Source of the DNA: Acidobacteriaceae bacterium
GTDB taxonomy: Bacteria > Acidobacteriota > Terriglobia > Terriglobales > Acidobacteriaceae
Direction of reading: 5' to 3'
Assembly (NCBI GenBank): GCA_025350325.1
Contig: JANXYB010000076.1
Span: 29,990-93,989, forward strand
Length of the DNA stretch: 64,000 nucleotides
Part shown: piece after piece, positions 17,595 to 28,148 of the stretch
Layout: every line of letters starts with the position of its first letter
Numbering within the stretch: the stretch's first letter is position 1
The notes under the pieces: generated by a model
What the model was told of the DNA's origin: nothing
The model's database searches: none
What the model saw: only the letters and a program-made list of their open reading frames with translations
Program-made: the position numbers and the translations under genes

Positions 17595-17979
17595 TCAGTG
17601 CTCCTGGGAAATGCCGAAATGAGAATCAATACATTAGCTCGCTCGCGGAATATACGTCCGTTCTGCTTGGCGGTAGATACCGGGGTGATTGGATAAACAT
17701 TAACACGCGTGTCCGATGCGGTGATGGGAGGATTATAGAAACCACTCGCCACTTGTGACAAGCAGCCTTTAATCAACCCTGGTTTTTTACGCTACACTTT
17801 GGTCTCGCATTCCCCATGGTTTGTCTTGACGGAGGCAGGCACAACCTCTTTTGACATGAAGAGGGAAGCGATTCCGAGCGGAATGGAATGGCTGCCCCTG
17901 AGCACATTGCATAATTCGCTTAGATACAAAAAATGGAAAAAGTGTTTCCTGTGTATTTATGGGCCGAACAGAAGACAAA
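17595..17979. other. Gene-free spacer with promoter
   Basis: These 385 bases separate the secreted TPR-like gene from the end of metX. They hold the promoter at 17732-17761. The remainder is AT-richer than surrounding genes, and I see no RNA gene or supported reading frame in it. Confidence 0.6.
17732..17761 (-). promoter_or_regulatory. Sigma-70-type promoter
   Basis: TTGTCA (17761-17756) and a perfect TATAAT (17737-17732) are 18 bases apart on the minus strand, driving the secreted TPR-like gene with a leader of about 130 bases. Confidence 0.65.
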
Positions 17980-20543
<2,564 letters not shown>

Positions 20544-20548
20544 TCAAA

Positions 20549-20576
20549 GGCCCGAATCCTCTGTGGGATCCGGGCC
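20549..20576 (-). terminator. Candidate transcription attenuator before metY
   Basis: On the minus strand GGCCCGGATCC (20576-20566), loop CACAGA and GGATTCGGGCC (20559-20549) form an 11-bp stem with one G-U pair, followed by TTTGACTTT. The segment CTCGAATCC (20589-20581) can instead pair with GGATTCGGG (20559-20551) over nine pairs, which would break the terminator. Confidence 0.7.
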
Positions 20577-20601
20577 GTCTGGATTCGAGAATCGGTTGCG
20601 T

Positions 20602-20661
20602 CTAGCGCATTCGCCGCTCAAAAGCCACTCGGACCGGTCCGCATGCCATACACATACACAT
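20602..20661 (-). CDS. Met/Cys-rich leader peptide of metY-metX
   Basis: The frame reads MCMCMACGPVRVAFERRMR then TAG (19 residues). Five of the first seven residues after position 0 are Met or Cys, and four Met plus three Cys codons occur in total. GAGG lies eight bases upstream of the ATG at 20661; an in-frame ATG at 20667 would add Met-Ala but leaves only two bases to that RBS. It sits about 40 bases after a promoter and 25 bases before the attenuator hairpin, with metY 145 bases downstream of its stop. I interpret it as a stalling sensor for methionyl- or cysteinyl-tRNA, not as a functional protein. The alternating TGTATG repeat could be chance. Confidence 0.65.
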   Translation of the reverse strand: MCMCMACGPVRVAFERRMR

Positions 20662-20707
20662 GGCCATGACCTCAATTCCGTGCTTCGTTGAGTTCGACAT
20701 AGATGGC

Positions 20708-20737
20708 AGTATCGGCGGAAGTTGCGGTGCCTGTCAA
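20708..20737 (-). promoter_or_regulatory. Sigma-70-type promoter of the met leader
   Basis: TTGACA (20737-20732) is a perfect -35 box and GATACT (20713-20708) a fair -10 box, 18 bases apart. Transcription would begin near 20701, giving a 5' leader of about 245 bases that carries the peptide and the attenuator. Confidence 0.65.
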
Positions 20738-20793
20738 CCTGACTTTTCGGCAGGGAAGTTCCACGCGGCCAAGTTTCATTTCGATCGAGGTAG

Positions 20794-21399
20794 CTATTCT
20801 TCCGGTTTCCAGACATACGCGCCCGGTTGCGCCAGCCCGATATGGGCCAGCACACGGCAAGTAAACTGGCGCGCCATCTCAGCGGAGTCGACGGGTTTGT
20901 TATAAAACGCGGGAATCACCGGAAAGATGACGGCGCCTGCTTCCGAAGCGAGCGTCATGTTGCGCAGATGAATGCGATTGAGGGGCGTCTCGCGCACGCA
21001 CAGTACCAGCGATCGCCTCTCCTTGAGGGTGACATCGGCGACACGTGCAATCAGCGAATTGGCCAGACCGTTGGCAATCGCCGCAAGCGTCCCCATCGAG
21101 CAAGGAAGCACAATCATGCCATTCGAAGGATGGCTGCCGCTGGCGATGGACGCTCCAATATCCGCATCTGAATGCTGCATAGTTTTGACCGGAGCGGCGT
21201 CGAGCAGTTTTGCGAGCAAATCGGTGCGGCCGTAGACACCCAATTCCTCCGCCAGCACCCGCAGCGAATTTTCCGACGCGATAAAGTGAACGCGGCCCAC
21301 GCGGCTGTCGGTCTCAAGCGCACGAAGAAGTTCGCGGCACAAAACAGCTCCTGAAGCGCCCGTGATTGCAACGGTTAGATCAAGACCTTCCACCCGCAT
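20794..21399 (-). CDS. ubiX: Flavin prenyltransferase UbiX
   Basis: UbiX makes prenylated FMN for UbiD-type decarboxylases. The 201-residue protein opens with LTVAITGASGAVLCRELLRA (FMN-binding Gly-rich loop). It contains MIVLPCSMGTLAAIANGLAN, the prenyl/phosphate site ADVTLKERRSLVLCVRETPL and VIFPVIPAFYNKPVDSAEM, all standard. The start at 21399 is favoured by GAAAGGGAG upstream. No ubiD is in the window. It belongs to a minus-strand run with a TPR protein and purB, and its 3' end lies just before the met leader promoter. Confidence 0.93.
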   Translation of the reverse strand: MRVEGLDLTVAITGASGAVLCRELLRALETDSRVGRVHFIASENSLRVLAEELGVYGRTDLLAKLLDAAPVKTMQHSDADIGASIASGSHPSNGMIVLPCSMGTLAAIANGLANSLIARVADVTLKERRSLVLCVRETPLNRIHLRNMTLASEAGAVIFPVIPAFYNKPVDSAEMARQFTCRVLAHIGLAQPGAYVWKPEE

Positions 21400-21433
21400 A
21401 CTCCCTTTCAAAGCTCGGCACTGCATCGCGCTT

Positions 21434-21817
21434 TTACAACCCCGCTTGATGCAACTCGTTGATGAGGTTTAAATATTCTTCCGAACGGCCGACCGTTACA
21501 AACCGCTTCATCTCTGCGAATGCCAGGTCTCTCTCGCCTGCGCCCCACAGCACGCGAAACAGCAGCAACGAGACCCGCTCGGAGCGCGGCGCCAACTGAA
21601 TCGCTACCCGACAATGCTCAATGGCTTCGCGATGCCGCTCGGAGCAGGACAATATCCAACCAAGGTACCCGTGCGCAACCGCTTCTGCTGGAAATTGTGC
21701 GACCAGATCCGCGAGAATCTGCGTTGCAAACGCAATCTCGTTTTCCTTTTCCAATTCAATCGCGTGCTTCACAATCTCTGTGACGCGCGGGTGTTCATTG
21801 TCTGGCATCTGGCTCAT
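21434..21817 (-). CDS. Small TPR-repeat protein
   Basis: This 127-residue protein consists mainly of two or three helical TPR-like units: AFATQILADLVAQFPAEAVA, HGYLGWILSCSERHREAIEH, CRVAIQLAPRSERVSLLLFR and LWGAGERDLAFAEMKRFV. It likely scaffolds protein contacts. The start (ATG 21817) is 4 bases after the purB stop, pointing to co-expression with purB and ubiX. No partner can be inferred. Confidence 0.75.
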   Translation of the reverse strand: MSQMPDNEHPRVTEIVKHAIELEKENEIAFATQILADLVAQFPAEAVAHGYLGWILSCSERHREAIEHCRVAIQLAPRSERVSLLLFRVLWGAGERDLAFAEMKRFVTVGRSEEYLNLINELHQAGL

Positions 21818-21821
21818 AGTT

Positions 21822-23132
21822 CTATTCGCCCAACACGCGTTTGAAGATGGCTTCGACATTGCCGAGTTGGCGCATGTAATCGAACGTGTGCGCCAGCTTC
21901 TCGGGGCTCAACAGGTCTGCAATCGAGCGATCATTGGCAACCTCTTCACGAAAAATCAGATCATCTTTCCATGACCGCATGGCATGCGATTGCACCAGCC
22001 GGTAAGCGTCTTCGCGCAGCATGCCGGCCTCGGTCAGATCCAACAGCAATTGGCCACTGAAGATCAGTCCGCCAGTGCTCTCAAGATTCTTCTTCATGCG
22101 TTCTGGATACACGAGAAGCTTGTCGATCAGATCAGTCGTCTTCGCCAGCAGGTAGTCCATCAGGATAGTGGAGTCAGGGAAAATTACGCGTTCGACCGAT
22201 GAGTGAGAAATGTCGCGCTCATGCCAAAGCGCAATATTCTCAAACGCCGCCTGCGCATTGCCGCGCAAGACGCGTGCCAATCCGCTGATCTGTTCCGAAG
22301 TGATGGGATTTTTCTTGTGCGGCATTGCCGAAGAGCCCTTCTGCTTCTCGCTGAAGTACTCCTGCGCCTCTCGCACTTCGGTACGCTGCAGATGGCGGAC
22401 TTCGACGGCAATCTTATCCAGCGTGCTGCCCATAATTGCGAGTGTGCTTATGTAGGCGGCGTGCCGATCGCGCTGGATCACCTGCGTCGCCACCGGCGCA
22501 GGCTTCAACCCCAGGCGGGCGCAAATGCGCTCCTCGTGTTCAGGCTTCAGATGGCCAAAAGTGCCGACCGCGCCCGACAGCTTGCCGACGCGCATGTCCT
22601 CGGCCGCGGCGTCGAAGCGTGCGAGGTTGCGGCCCGTCTCCGCATACCAGTTGAGCAACTTCAGCCCAAACGTGGTCGGCTCGGCGTGAATGCCGTGCGT
22701 GCGCCCGATGGTTGGCGTGTGCTTGAATTCAATGGCGCGCTTTTTCAAGACGGCCATCAGCGCGACCAGTCCCGCGCAGATGATCGTCGATGCTTCCTTG
22801 ACTTGGAGAGCCTGCGCAGTATCGACGACGTCATTTGAAGTCAGACCATAGTGCAGCCAGCGCGACTCGGCGCTGAATCCTTGCGCGTTGAGACTCTCGG
22901 CGACGGCGGTAGTAAAGGCGATGACGTCGTGCTTGACCTCCGCCTCAATGGCTTGGACACGCGTGGCAGAAACCGTGGCATGTTGCGCGATTGCTTGAGC
23001 AGCCCCGAGCGGGATGACTCCGTCCTCGGCCAGCACCGTGCTCGCCGCGGACTCGACTTCCAGCCAGTAGCGATACTTCGTTTCTTCCGTCCAGATGCGG
23101 CCCATTGCCGGACGAGTGTAGCGCTCAATCAT
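21822..23132 (-). CDS. purB: Adenylosuccinate lyase
   Basis: PurB cleaves adenylosuccinate and SAICAR in purine synthesis. The 436-residue length and N-terminus (MIERYTRPAMGRIWTEETKY) match the short bacterial form. HYGLTSNDVVDTAQALQ, GRTHGIHAEPTTFG with the catalytic His, and the fumarase-superfamily signature GSSAMPHKKNPITSEQ with the catalytic Ser loop are intact. It heads a likely operon with the TPR protein and ubiX. Confidence 0.97.
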   Translation of the reverse strand: MIERYTRPAMGRIWTEETKYRYWLEVESAASTVLAEDGVIPLGAAQAIAQHATVSATRVQAIEAEVKHDVIAFTTAVAESLNAQGFSAESRWLHYGLTSNDVVDTAQALQVKEASTIICAGLVALMAVLKKRAIEFKHTPTIGRTHGIHAEPTTFGLKLLNWYAETGRNLARFDAAAEDMRVGKLSGAVGTFGHLKPEHEERICARLGLKPAPVATQVIQRDRHAAYISTLAIMGSTLDKIAVEVRHLQRTEVREAQEYFSEKQKGSSAMPHKKNPITSEQISGLARVLRGNAQAAFENIALWHERDISHSSVERVIFPDSTILMDYLLAKTTDLIDKLLVYPERMKKNLESTGGLIFSGQLLLDLTEAGMLREDAYRLVQSHAMRSWKDDLIFREEVANDRSIADLLSPEKLAHTFDYMRQLGNVEAIFKRVLGE

Positions 23133-23222
23133 TCGCTTGCTCCTGCCTCATAGGCCGGCAACGGTAGTCGCCCGCAGTTAGCCGACCGTGGCCAACCATC
23201 TGAGTGTAAGGGTTTGAGGCGT

Positions 23223-23480
23223 TCACAAGCGCGGAATGCCAAAGCGCTTATGCAACTCGTCGTACAGCAATCCGCGACCCGGCTTGTAGGGTTGAAACCA
23301 TTCGCCGTCAATCACAAACTGAGGTATAGCCCGCTTGCCCACGTTGCGAATAACCTCTGCCGAAGCGCTGGCATCCGCGTCAACATTGATCTCTGTGTAC
23401 GCGATTCCGTGCGTATCGAGAAACTGCTTTGCAGCGCGGCAATCTCTGCACCATGGCGCTGTGTAAACCTGCACCTTCAT
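23223..23480 (-). CDS. Glutaredoxin-like protein
   Basis: This 85-residue protein is a compact thioredoxin fold with the redox pair C11-R-D-C14 (APWCRDCRAAKQFLDTHGI), a cis-Pro motif KRAIPQFVIDGEW and short ends. The charged RD between the cysteines differs from classical glutaredoxin (PYC) and fits the NrdH/YruB-type group that mediates small disulfide exchange. It is divergent from the DUF985 gene, 42 bases between the starts. Confidence 0.88.
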   Translation of the reverse strand: MKVQVYTAPWCRDCRAAKQFLDTHGIAYTEINVDADASASAEVIRNVGKRAIPQFVIDGEWFQPYKPGRGLLYDELHKRFGIPRL

Positions 23481-23522
23481 AGACCCTATTTTACCGTGTC
23501 GGCGCTGTTAACATCTGAGTTG

Positions 23523-24008
23523 ATGACCGCTCAGCAAATCAAAGCGCTGCTCAATCTTTATCCCCACCCCGTTGAGGGGGGCCATTTCCGGCGCACCTAC
23601 ACTTCAACTCACACGATGGAACTGCCCCGCGGCACACGCTCGCCAAGCTCAGCAATTTACTACCTGCTAGAGACGACCGGTTTCTCAGAGATGCATGTTC
23701 TCGATTCGGACGAAGTCTTTCATTTTTATCTCGGCGACCCGGCAGAGATGCTGCAACTCCACCCGGATGGGAGCTCCACTGTTATTACACTGGGACCGGA
23801 TTTGGAAGCCGGCCATCAGGTCCAGGTCTTCGTCCCCGCCGGCGTCTGGCAGGGAATGCGTCTGATCGGCCATGCCGAATTTGCGCTCTTCGGCTGCACT
23901 GTGACGCCTGGCTTCAACTACGCCGACTACCACAACGCAAGTTATGCTGAGTTATCAGCGAAATGGCCTGAAGAGGCCGAGAGAATCAGGTCCTTGACCA
24001 GGACCTAA
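23523..24008 (+). CDS. Cupin-fold protein, DUF985
   Basis: This 161-residue protein fits the DUF985 cupin family. HPVEGGHFRRTYTST, SSAIYYLLETTGFSEMHVLD, DEVFHFYLGDPAEMLQLHPD and VPAGVWQGMRL are its conserved strands, with metal-ligand candidates in EMH and FHF. The ATG at 23523 was chosen because the reading frame upstream runs back through the divergent glutaredoxin gene. Its stop overlaps the tadA stop by four bases, tail to tail. The reaction is not established; family members may be sugar epimerase-like. Confidence 0.85.
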   Translation: MTAQQIKALLNLYPHPVEGGHFRRTYTSTHTMELPRGTRSPSSAIYYLLETTGFSEMHVLDSDEVFHFYLGDPAEMLQLHPDGSSTVITLGPDLEAGHQVQVFVPAGVWQGMRLIGHAEFALFGCTVTPGFNYADYHNASYAELSAKWPEEAERIRSLTRT

Positions 24009-24460
24009 GCAAGCCGCCGCTCGCGAAAAAAGTGCCTTAACAACTCCGCTGCTTCATCGCTCAGCATCCCTTGCTCGACAATCATTTGGTGATTGAGATT
24101 GGCATGATTCAACACCGAAAGCACTGACCCCGCCGCGCCAGCTTTAGGATCGGCCGCAGCAAACACCAGCCTGTCTAACCGTGCATGAATCATCGCTCCG
24201 GCGCACATTGCGCAGGGTTCCAATGTCACGTAGAGTGTGCAGCCTATGAGGCGGTAATTGCTTACCGCGTGGGCTGCCGCCCGCATGGCGACGATCTCGG
24301 CATGCGCGGTGGGATCGTTATCGCGGAGCACACGATTTTGTCCGCGAGCGACTATCGCGCCCTCGATCACAGCAACCGCGCCGACCGGCACCTCCCCAGC
24401 TTCCGCGGCTTTGCGCGCTTCGACGAGCGCGGCCTGCATCGCTTCGACGTCTGAAATCAT
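24005..24460 (-). CDS. tadA: tRNA-specific adenosine deaminase
   Basis: TadA converts A34 to inosine in tRNA-Arg(ACG). The 151-residue protein has the zinc-deaminase motifs TAHAEIVAMR (H53, proton shuttle E55) and LEPCAMCAGA (C83, C86), with GEVPVGAVAV upstream and an Arg-rich tail (RHFFRERRLA). The start at 24460 overlaps the aguA stop as ATGA, so it is coupled to the polyamine operon; an upstream in-frame start (24523) lies inside aguA. Confidence 0.94.
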   Translation of the reverse strand: MISDVEAMQAALVEARKAAEAGEVPVGAVAVIEGAIVARGQNRVLRDNDPTAHAEIVAMRAAAHAVSNYRLIGCTLYVTLEPCAMCAGAMIHARLDRLVFAAADPKAGAAGSVLSVLNHANLNHQMIVEQGMLSDEAAELLRHFFRERRLA

Positions 24461-25557
24461 TGCGACGATGGTAGCGCGGCCGGCTGTTGTTGCGTCATGC
24501 AGTGCAGCGTTCCCAAACCCCAAACGAGATCGACGCTATGGATGCCAATTACATCACGCCCGGGAAACACATCCGCGAGAATATTAAGTGCCACGCGATC
24601 GTTGCGATCGTTAAATGTTGGCACCAGGACTACGCCGTTTGCGATGTAGAAATTCGCATAGCTGGCCGGTAAGCGCTGGCCGCGAAACACAACCGGACGG
24701 GGCAGCGGCAACTCAACAATCGTAAATTGCTTTCTGTCCGACGTGCGCGCAGCCTTCAGGCGCTCAAGATTCTCGGCCAGGGGTTCATGGTTCACGTCGC
24801 TCGTGTCGGGCTCAACGGCCGTGACGATCGTCGTCGGCGCAACGAACCGACTGATGTCATCCACATGGCCATGGGTGTCGTCGCCGGCCACTCCGCGACC
24901 GAGCCAGATCACCTGATCGATACCGAGGTAATCGTGAAATGCATGTTCGAATTGCGCGCGGCTCACGCCGGGATTGCGCTGTTGCACCTCACCCAACAGG
25001 CACTCCTCCGTAGTAAGCAGAATCCCCTCTCCGTTGGTGTCGATCGATCCGCCTTCGAGCACTAAGCGTCGACGCTCCCCCTCCATCTGCACATAAGGCT
25101 GCCATTCCGGCACCCCGAGCAGTTTGCCCACGCGGCCGGGAAGCTCATCATCGAGATGCCAGTCGGGGTATTTTGCCCATGCATTAAATTGCCAGTTGGT
25201 AATCGCGACCTGACCATCGACATTGCGCACAAAGATGGGCCCCGAATCGCGCGTCCAAACCCGGTCAGTCGGCCACTGGTGGAAACGCACTCGCTCAAGC
25301 TTCGCGCCGGCCCGATTGAGAATGCCGATGGCGCGCTTCTCTGCCGTCGCATCTTCGACGAGGATATGCACTAACTCACACTGCGACAGCACGCGCACAA
25401 TTTCCGCATACACCCACGGAATGGCCTGAAATTTTCCTGGCCAATCTTCGTGGTTGTGCGGCCAGGCTAGCCAGCTAGATTCGTGGAGCTCCCACTCCGC
25501 GGGCATACGGTAGCCAAGTTCGCGTGGCGTTCCCGCAGCAGTCGTGTGCACGGCCAT
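24457..25557 (-). CDS. aguA: Agmatine deiminase
   Basis: AguA hydrolyses agmatine to N-carbamoylputrescine and ammonia. The 366-residue protein matches the family: RMPAEWELHESSWLAWPHNH, RVWTRDSGPIFVRN, LEGGSIDTNGEGILLTTEEC, VAGDDTHGHVDDISRFV and, near the end, GLGTLHCMTQQQPA with nucleophile C353. The start (ATG 25557) lies two bases after the aguB stop. An open frame extends upstream inside aguB but is not coding there. Together with the arginine decarboxylase upstream it completes an arginine-to-putrescine route. Confidence 0.95.
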   Translation of the reverse strand: MAVHTTAAGTPRELGYRMPAEWELHESSWLAWPHNHEDWPGKFQAIPWVYAEIVRVLSQCELVHILVEDATAEKRAIGILNRAGAKLERVRFHQWPTDRVWTRDSGPIFVRNVDGQVAITNWQFNAWAKYPDWHLDDELPGRVGKLLGVPEWQPYVQMEGERRRLVLEGGSIDTNGEGILLTTEECLLGEVQQRNPGVSRAQFEHAFHDYLGIDQVIWLGRGVAGDDTHGHVDDISRFVAPTTIVTAVEPDTSDVNHEPLAENLERLKAARTSDRKQFTIVELPLPRPVVFRGQRLPASYANFYIANGVVLVPTFNDRNDRVALNILADVFPGRDVIGIHSVDLVWGLGTLHCMTQQQPAALPSSQ

Positions 25558-25559
25558 TC

Positions 25560-26501
25560 TTACTTGCAGTCTCCGTCTGCCGGCCAGGAACTCGCCGGGT
25601 CGATATAACGCTTCGTGATCGGCTCGTACGCATCGATGCGGCGATCCCTCAGGAATGGCCAGTTGCGGCGCGTATCTTCGATGAGACCAACGTCGATTTC
25701 GCCGATGAGAATCTCTTCTGCATCGTGCGACGCCTTGGCTATGATGCGGCCAAATGGATCGGCCAGGAAGCTGCCGCCCCAAAATTCCAGGCCCTGCCCA
25801 ACCGCACGGTCTCCGCGAATGTCGCCCTGCTCCGGTCCAACGCGATTGACGCCGGCGACGTACACGCCATTGGCAATGGCATGTCCCCGTTGAATGGTCT
25901 GCCATGCGTCATACTGCGCCGCGCCAAACTCTGCCTTCTCCGCCGGGTGCCAGCCGATTGCCGTGGGATAAAAAATTACTTCGGCCCCTTGCAAAGCCGT
26001 GATCCGCGCGCCTTCTGGATACCACTGATCCCAGCAAACCAACGTGCCGACCCGCCCAAACGCTACGTCAACGGCCTTGAAGCCAAGATCGCCCGGGGTG
26101 AAGTAAAACTTCTCGTAATAGAGCGGATCGTCGGGGATATGCATCTTGCGATAGACGCTGGCGATCGATCCATCGACGTTCAGCGTGACGGCGGTGTTGT
26201 GATATAGCCCCGGCGCACGCCGCTCAAAAAGCGACGCAATAATCACCACGCGCTCTTCGCGAGCTACCTCGCCCAGTCTTGTCGTTGATGGTCCCGGAAT
26301 CGGCTCCGCCAGATCGAACAGGCGCGCATCTTCACGCTGGCAAAAGTATTGCGCTCGAAATAGCTCCGGCAGACAAACGACATTTGCGCCAAGCCGCGCA
26401 GCCTCGCGAATGTAGCGCACTGCCGAGACAAAATTCTCCTCAGGAACAGGGCCCATGAGCATCTGCACCAGGCCAACTTTATATTTGCGTGCGTCTGCCA
26501 T
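25560..26501 (-). CDS. aguB: N-carbamoylputrescine amidase
   Basis: AguB is a nitrilase-superfamily enzyme that releases putrescine from N-carbamoylputrescine. The Glu-Lys-Cys triad is E46 (VVCLPELFRAQYFCQ), K119 (VYRKMHIPDDPLYYEKFYF) and C156 (GTLVCWDQWYPEGAR), and the family's FYPTAIGWHP and NRVGPE motifs are present. The 313 residues fit normal size (about 290-300). It precedes aguA and follows the arginine decarboxylase after a 152-base spacer. Confidence 0.94.
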   Translation of the reverse strand: MADARKYKVGLVQMLMGPVPEENFVSAVRYIREAARLGANVVCLPELFRAQYFCQREDARLFDLAEPIPGPSTTRLGEVAREERVVIIASLFERRAPGLYHNTAVTLNVDGSIASVYRKMHIPDDPLYYEKFYFTPGDLGFKAVDVAFGRVGTLVCWDQWYPEGARITALQGAEVIFYPTAIGWHPAEKAEFGAAQYDAWQTIQRGHAIANGVYVAGVNRVGPEQGDIRGDRAVGQGLEFWGGSFLADPFGRIIAKASHDAEEILIGEIDVGLIEDTRRNWPFLRDRRIDAYEPITKRYIDPASSWPADGDCK

Positions 26502-26653
26502 CGGTTACTCAGCACTTTCGGTTAGATCTACAGGCAATACATTAAGGCCAACCCCACGGCACGGGATTGGCCTGAAAGACGGGCCCTTCGCAAAAGGCGT
26601 GCCGACCTTGCTTGCGGGCCGACCGTTGTTACAACGCGCATGCGTGCGATGCC

Positions 26654-27202
26654 CTACTCTTCGAGAATCAGCACGGCGGCTGCGATCGTCGTAGTCCACA
26701 AACCGCGTTTGTCGCCCACTGCCGATTGCGTCACGTTGCTGGTGCGAACTATTTTATTTGAGATGCGATAGATCTCCTTCTTCTCATCCCAGCTTTTGTC
26801 TGGATCGAAGTCGACGTCGAGAGTCGTGGCCAACATCTCTGCTGCCAGCTCCTCAGCGTACTCGCCGGCTTGATCTTCAGTCTCGCCAAAGCTGTGATGC
26901 TCACTGAGATAGCCGTACGTGTCGCGATCGGCGGGGATCGCCACACCAATGCTCGCAACCACGAGCCGGTGTGGTTCGCGAGTGGAGTTCTCAGCGATCA
27001 CCGCGAAAACTACTTCGCCGTGATTGAGGTACGTCAGACCTTCTTTGCGCGAGATGACTTTGCAGCGAGGTGGAAAGATTGAAGAGACGCGAACCAGGTT
27101 CTGCGAAGCGATTCCTGCATCCCGAAGGGCTAGCTCAAAGGACGTCAAACGCTCCTTATGTTTGCCTACACCCTTGGTAAAGAAAAGCTTCTTCGGGACC
27201 AT
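26654..27202 (-). CDS. pdaD: Pyruvoyl-dependent arginine decarboxylase
   Basis: The enzyme decarboxylates arginine to agmatine. It is made as a proenzyme that cuts itself to create a pyruvoyl cofactor. [20 protein letters not shown] starts the protein, and the cleavage site is in VRVSSIFPP (S40/S41), matching the archaeal/chlamydial family. The large subunit motifs [20 protein letters not shown] and SVGVA-like [12 protein letters not shown] follow. The start is the ATG at 27202; a TTG at 27214 is possible. The 182 residues are normal (about 165-195). It heads pdaD-aguB-aguA-tadA, giving arginine to putrescine in three steps. Confidence 0.92.
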   Translation of the reverse strand: MVPKKLFFTKGVGKHKERLTSFELALRDAGIASQNLVRVSSIFPPRCKVISRKEGLTYLNHGEVVFAVIAENSTREPHRLVVASIGVAIPADRDTYGYLSEHHSFGETEDQAGEYAEELAAEMLATTLDVDFDPDKSWDEKKEIYRISNKIVRTSNVTQSAVGDKRGLWTTTIAAAVLILEE

Positions 27203-27440
27203 GCTTTTTCCCAATTTCTATGTATCCTCCATAAGATTGACGGTCAATGATTTTTTGTAGGTACCTTATAACTTTATCGCATTGCGAAGGATCAAAACGG
27301 GTTCAAGTGTGAATTCATCAGACGTTTACCCCATCGAGCGTCGTGGCTAACCGTCCCTCCGCTGCTACGAAATCCATTCTTACCTTGGATTTTCTCGGAT
27401 CGCAGCAAAACTTTTTGGCGGGTTGAGAGTTTAACCAAGG

Positions 27441-28073
27441 ATGAGGCTGACTCTTCTATTCGGAATATCCGTTTTAAGCGCCGGACTAGGCTGCGCGTTA
27501 GCCGTAGCCCAGGAGTATGTACGACCTCTGGCCCCGGTCACGGCACAACCTGCAACCAGCCGGTCAAGCAACGTCGATTTCGACCCGGTCCCGCTGGATT
27601 GGACACCGCCGGCTCTTGAAATGTTGAGCGCGCATGCGGCTATAAAGAACTCCTTCACGCTCGACCGAACCATGCTGGGCATGGCCGCCGGGCTGGTTCC
27701 TGATTCCGACGCCGATACTCGCCACGCATTAAACAAGCTCGACGGTGTCAGCGTGCACATGCTGCGATTCGGCGCTGCCGGCATGGCAGACGAGTCGCAA
27801 GTTGAAGCCGTCCGCGCCTCCTACCACCTCCGCGGGTGGAAGCATCTGGTAACCACATCCAAGGGAAACGGCCCGCTCCACAACGGAACCACCGACGTAT
27901 GGTTCGTGCTCGACGGCATGAATGTGCGTGGTGCAGTAGTGCTAGCCGAGACGCCAAAAAGCGTCACCCTCGTCACGGTTGCCGGCAATCTCAATCCGGT
28001 TGATGTGATGCACCTGCGCGGCCACTTCGGCATTCCGCGCCTCGAGGCCGACGACTTCAAAGAAGCAAAATGA
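27441..28073 (+). CDS. Secreted DUF4252-like protein
   Basis: This 210-residue protein begins with a signal peptide (RLTLLFGISVLSAGLGCALA). Its second half matches the DUF4252 pattern: VSVHMLRFGAAGMADESQVE, RGWKHLVTTSKGNGPLHNGT, VWFVLDGMNVRGAVVLAETP and SVTLVTVAGNLNPVDVMHL. In related genomes such proteins are often near RNA-polymerase sigma/anti-sigma genes, but none are here. It lies 75 bases ahead of icd on the same strand. Function unknown. Confidence 0.8.
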   Translation: MRLTLLFGISVLSAGLGCALAVAQEYVRPLAPVTAQPATSRSSNVDFDPVPLDWTPPALEMLSAHAAIKNSFTLDRTMLGMAAGLVPDSDADTRHALNKLDGVSVHMLRFGAAGMADESQVEAVRASYHLRGWKHLVTTSKGNGPLHNGTTDVWFVLDGMNVRGAVVLAETPKSVTLVTVAGNLNPVDVMHLRGHFGIPRLEADDFKEAK

Positions 28074-28148
28074 GCGCCATTGCCACCCCCAATTTGCAGG
28101 TGTTAGCCTTCCACTATCGCGCATAGAGGAAGGAACACCAACTAGAAC

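Noticed and set aside
20631..20640. Perfect palindrome GGACCGGTCC in the leader
   Set aside because: It could be an operator, but it lies inside the leader coding frame, has no loop to fold, and no partner site was seen.
20672..20860. 62-residue minus-strand frame (and its internal 35-residue version)
   Set aside because: It overlaps the end of ubiX in another frame, spans the promoter boxes and resembles no protein.
22203..22838. 211-residue plus-strand frame over purB
   Set aside because: It is a high-GC antisense shadow of purB with no RBS or family resemblance.
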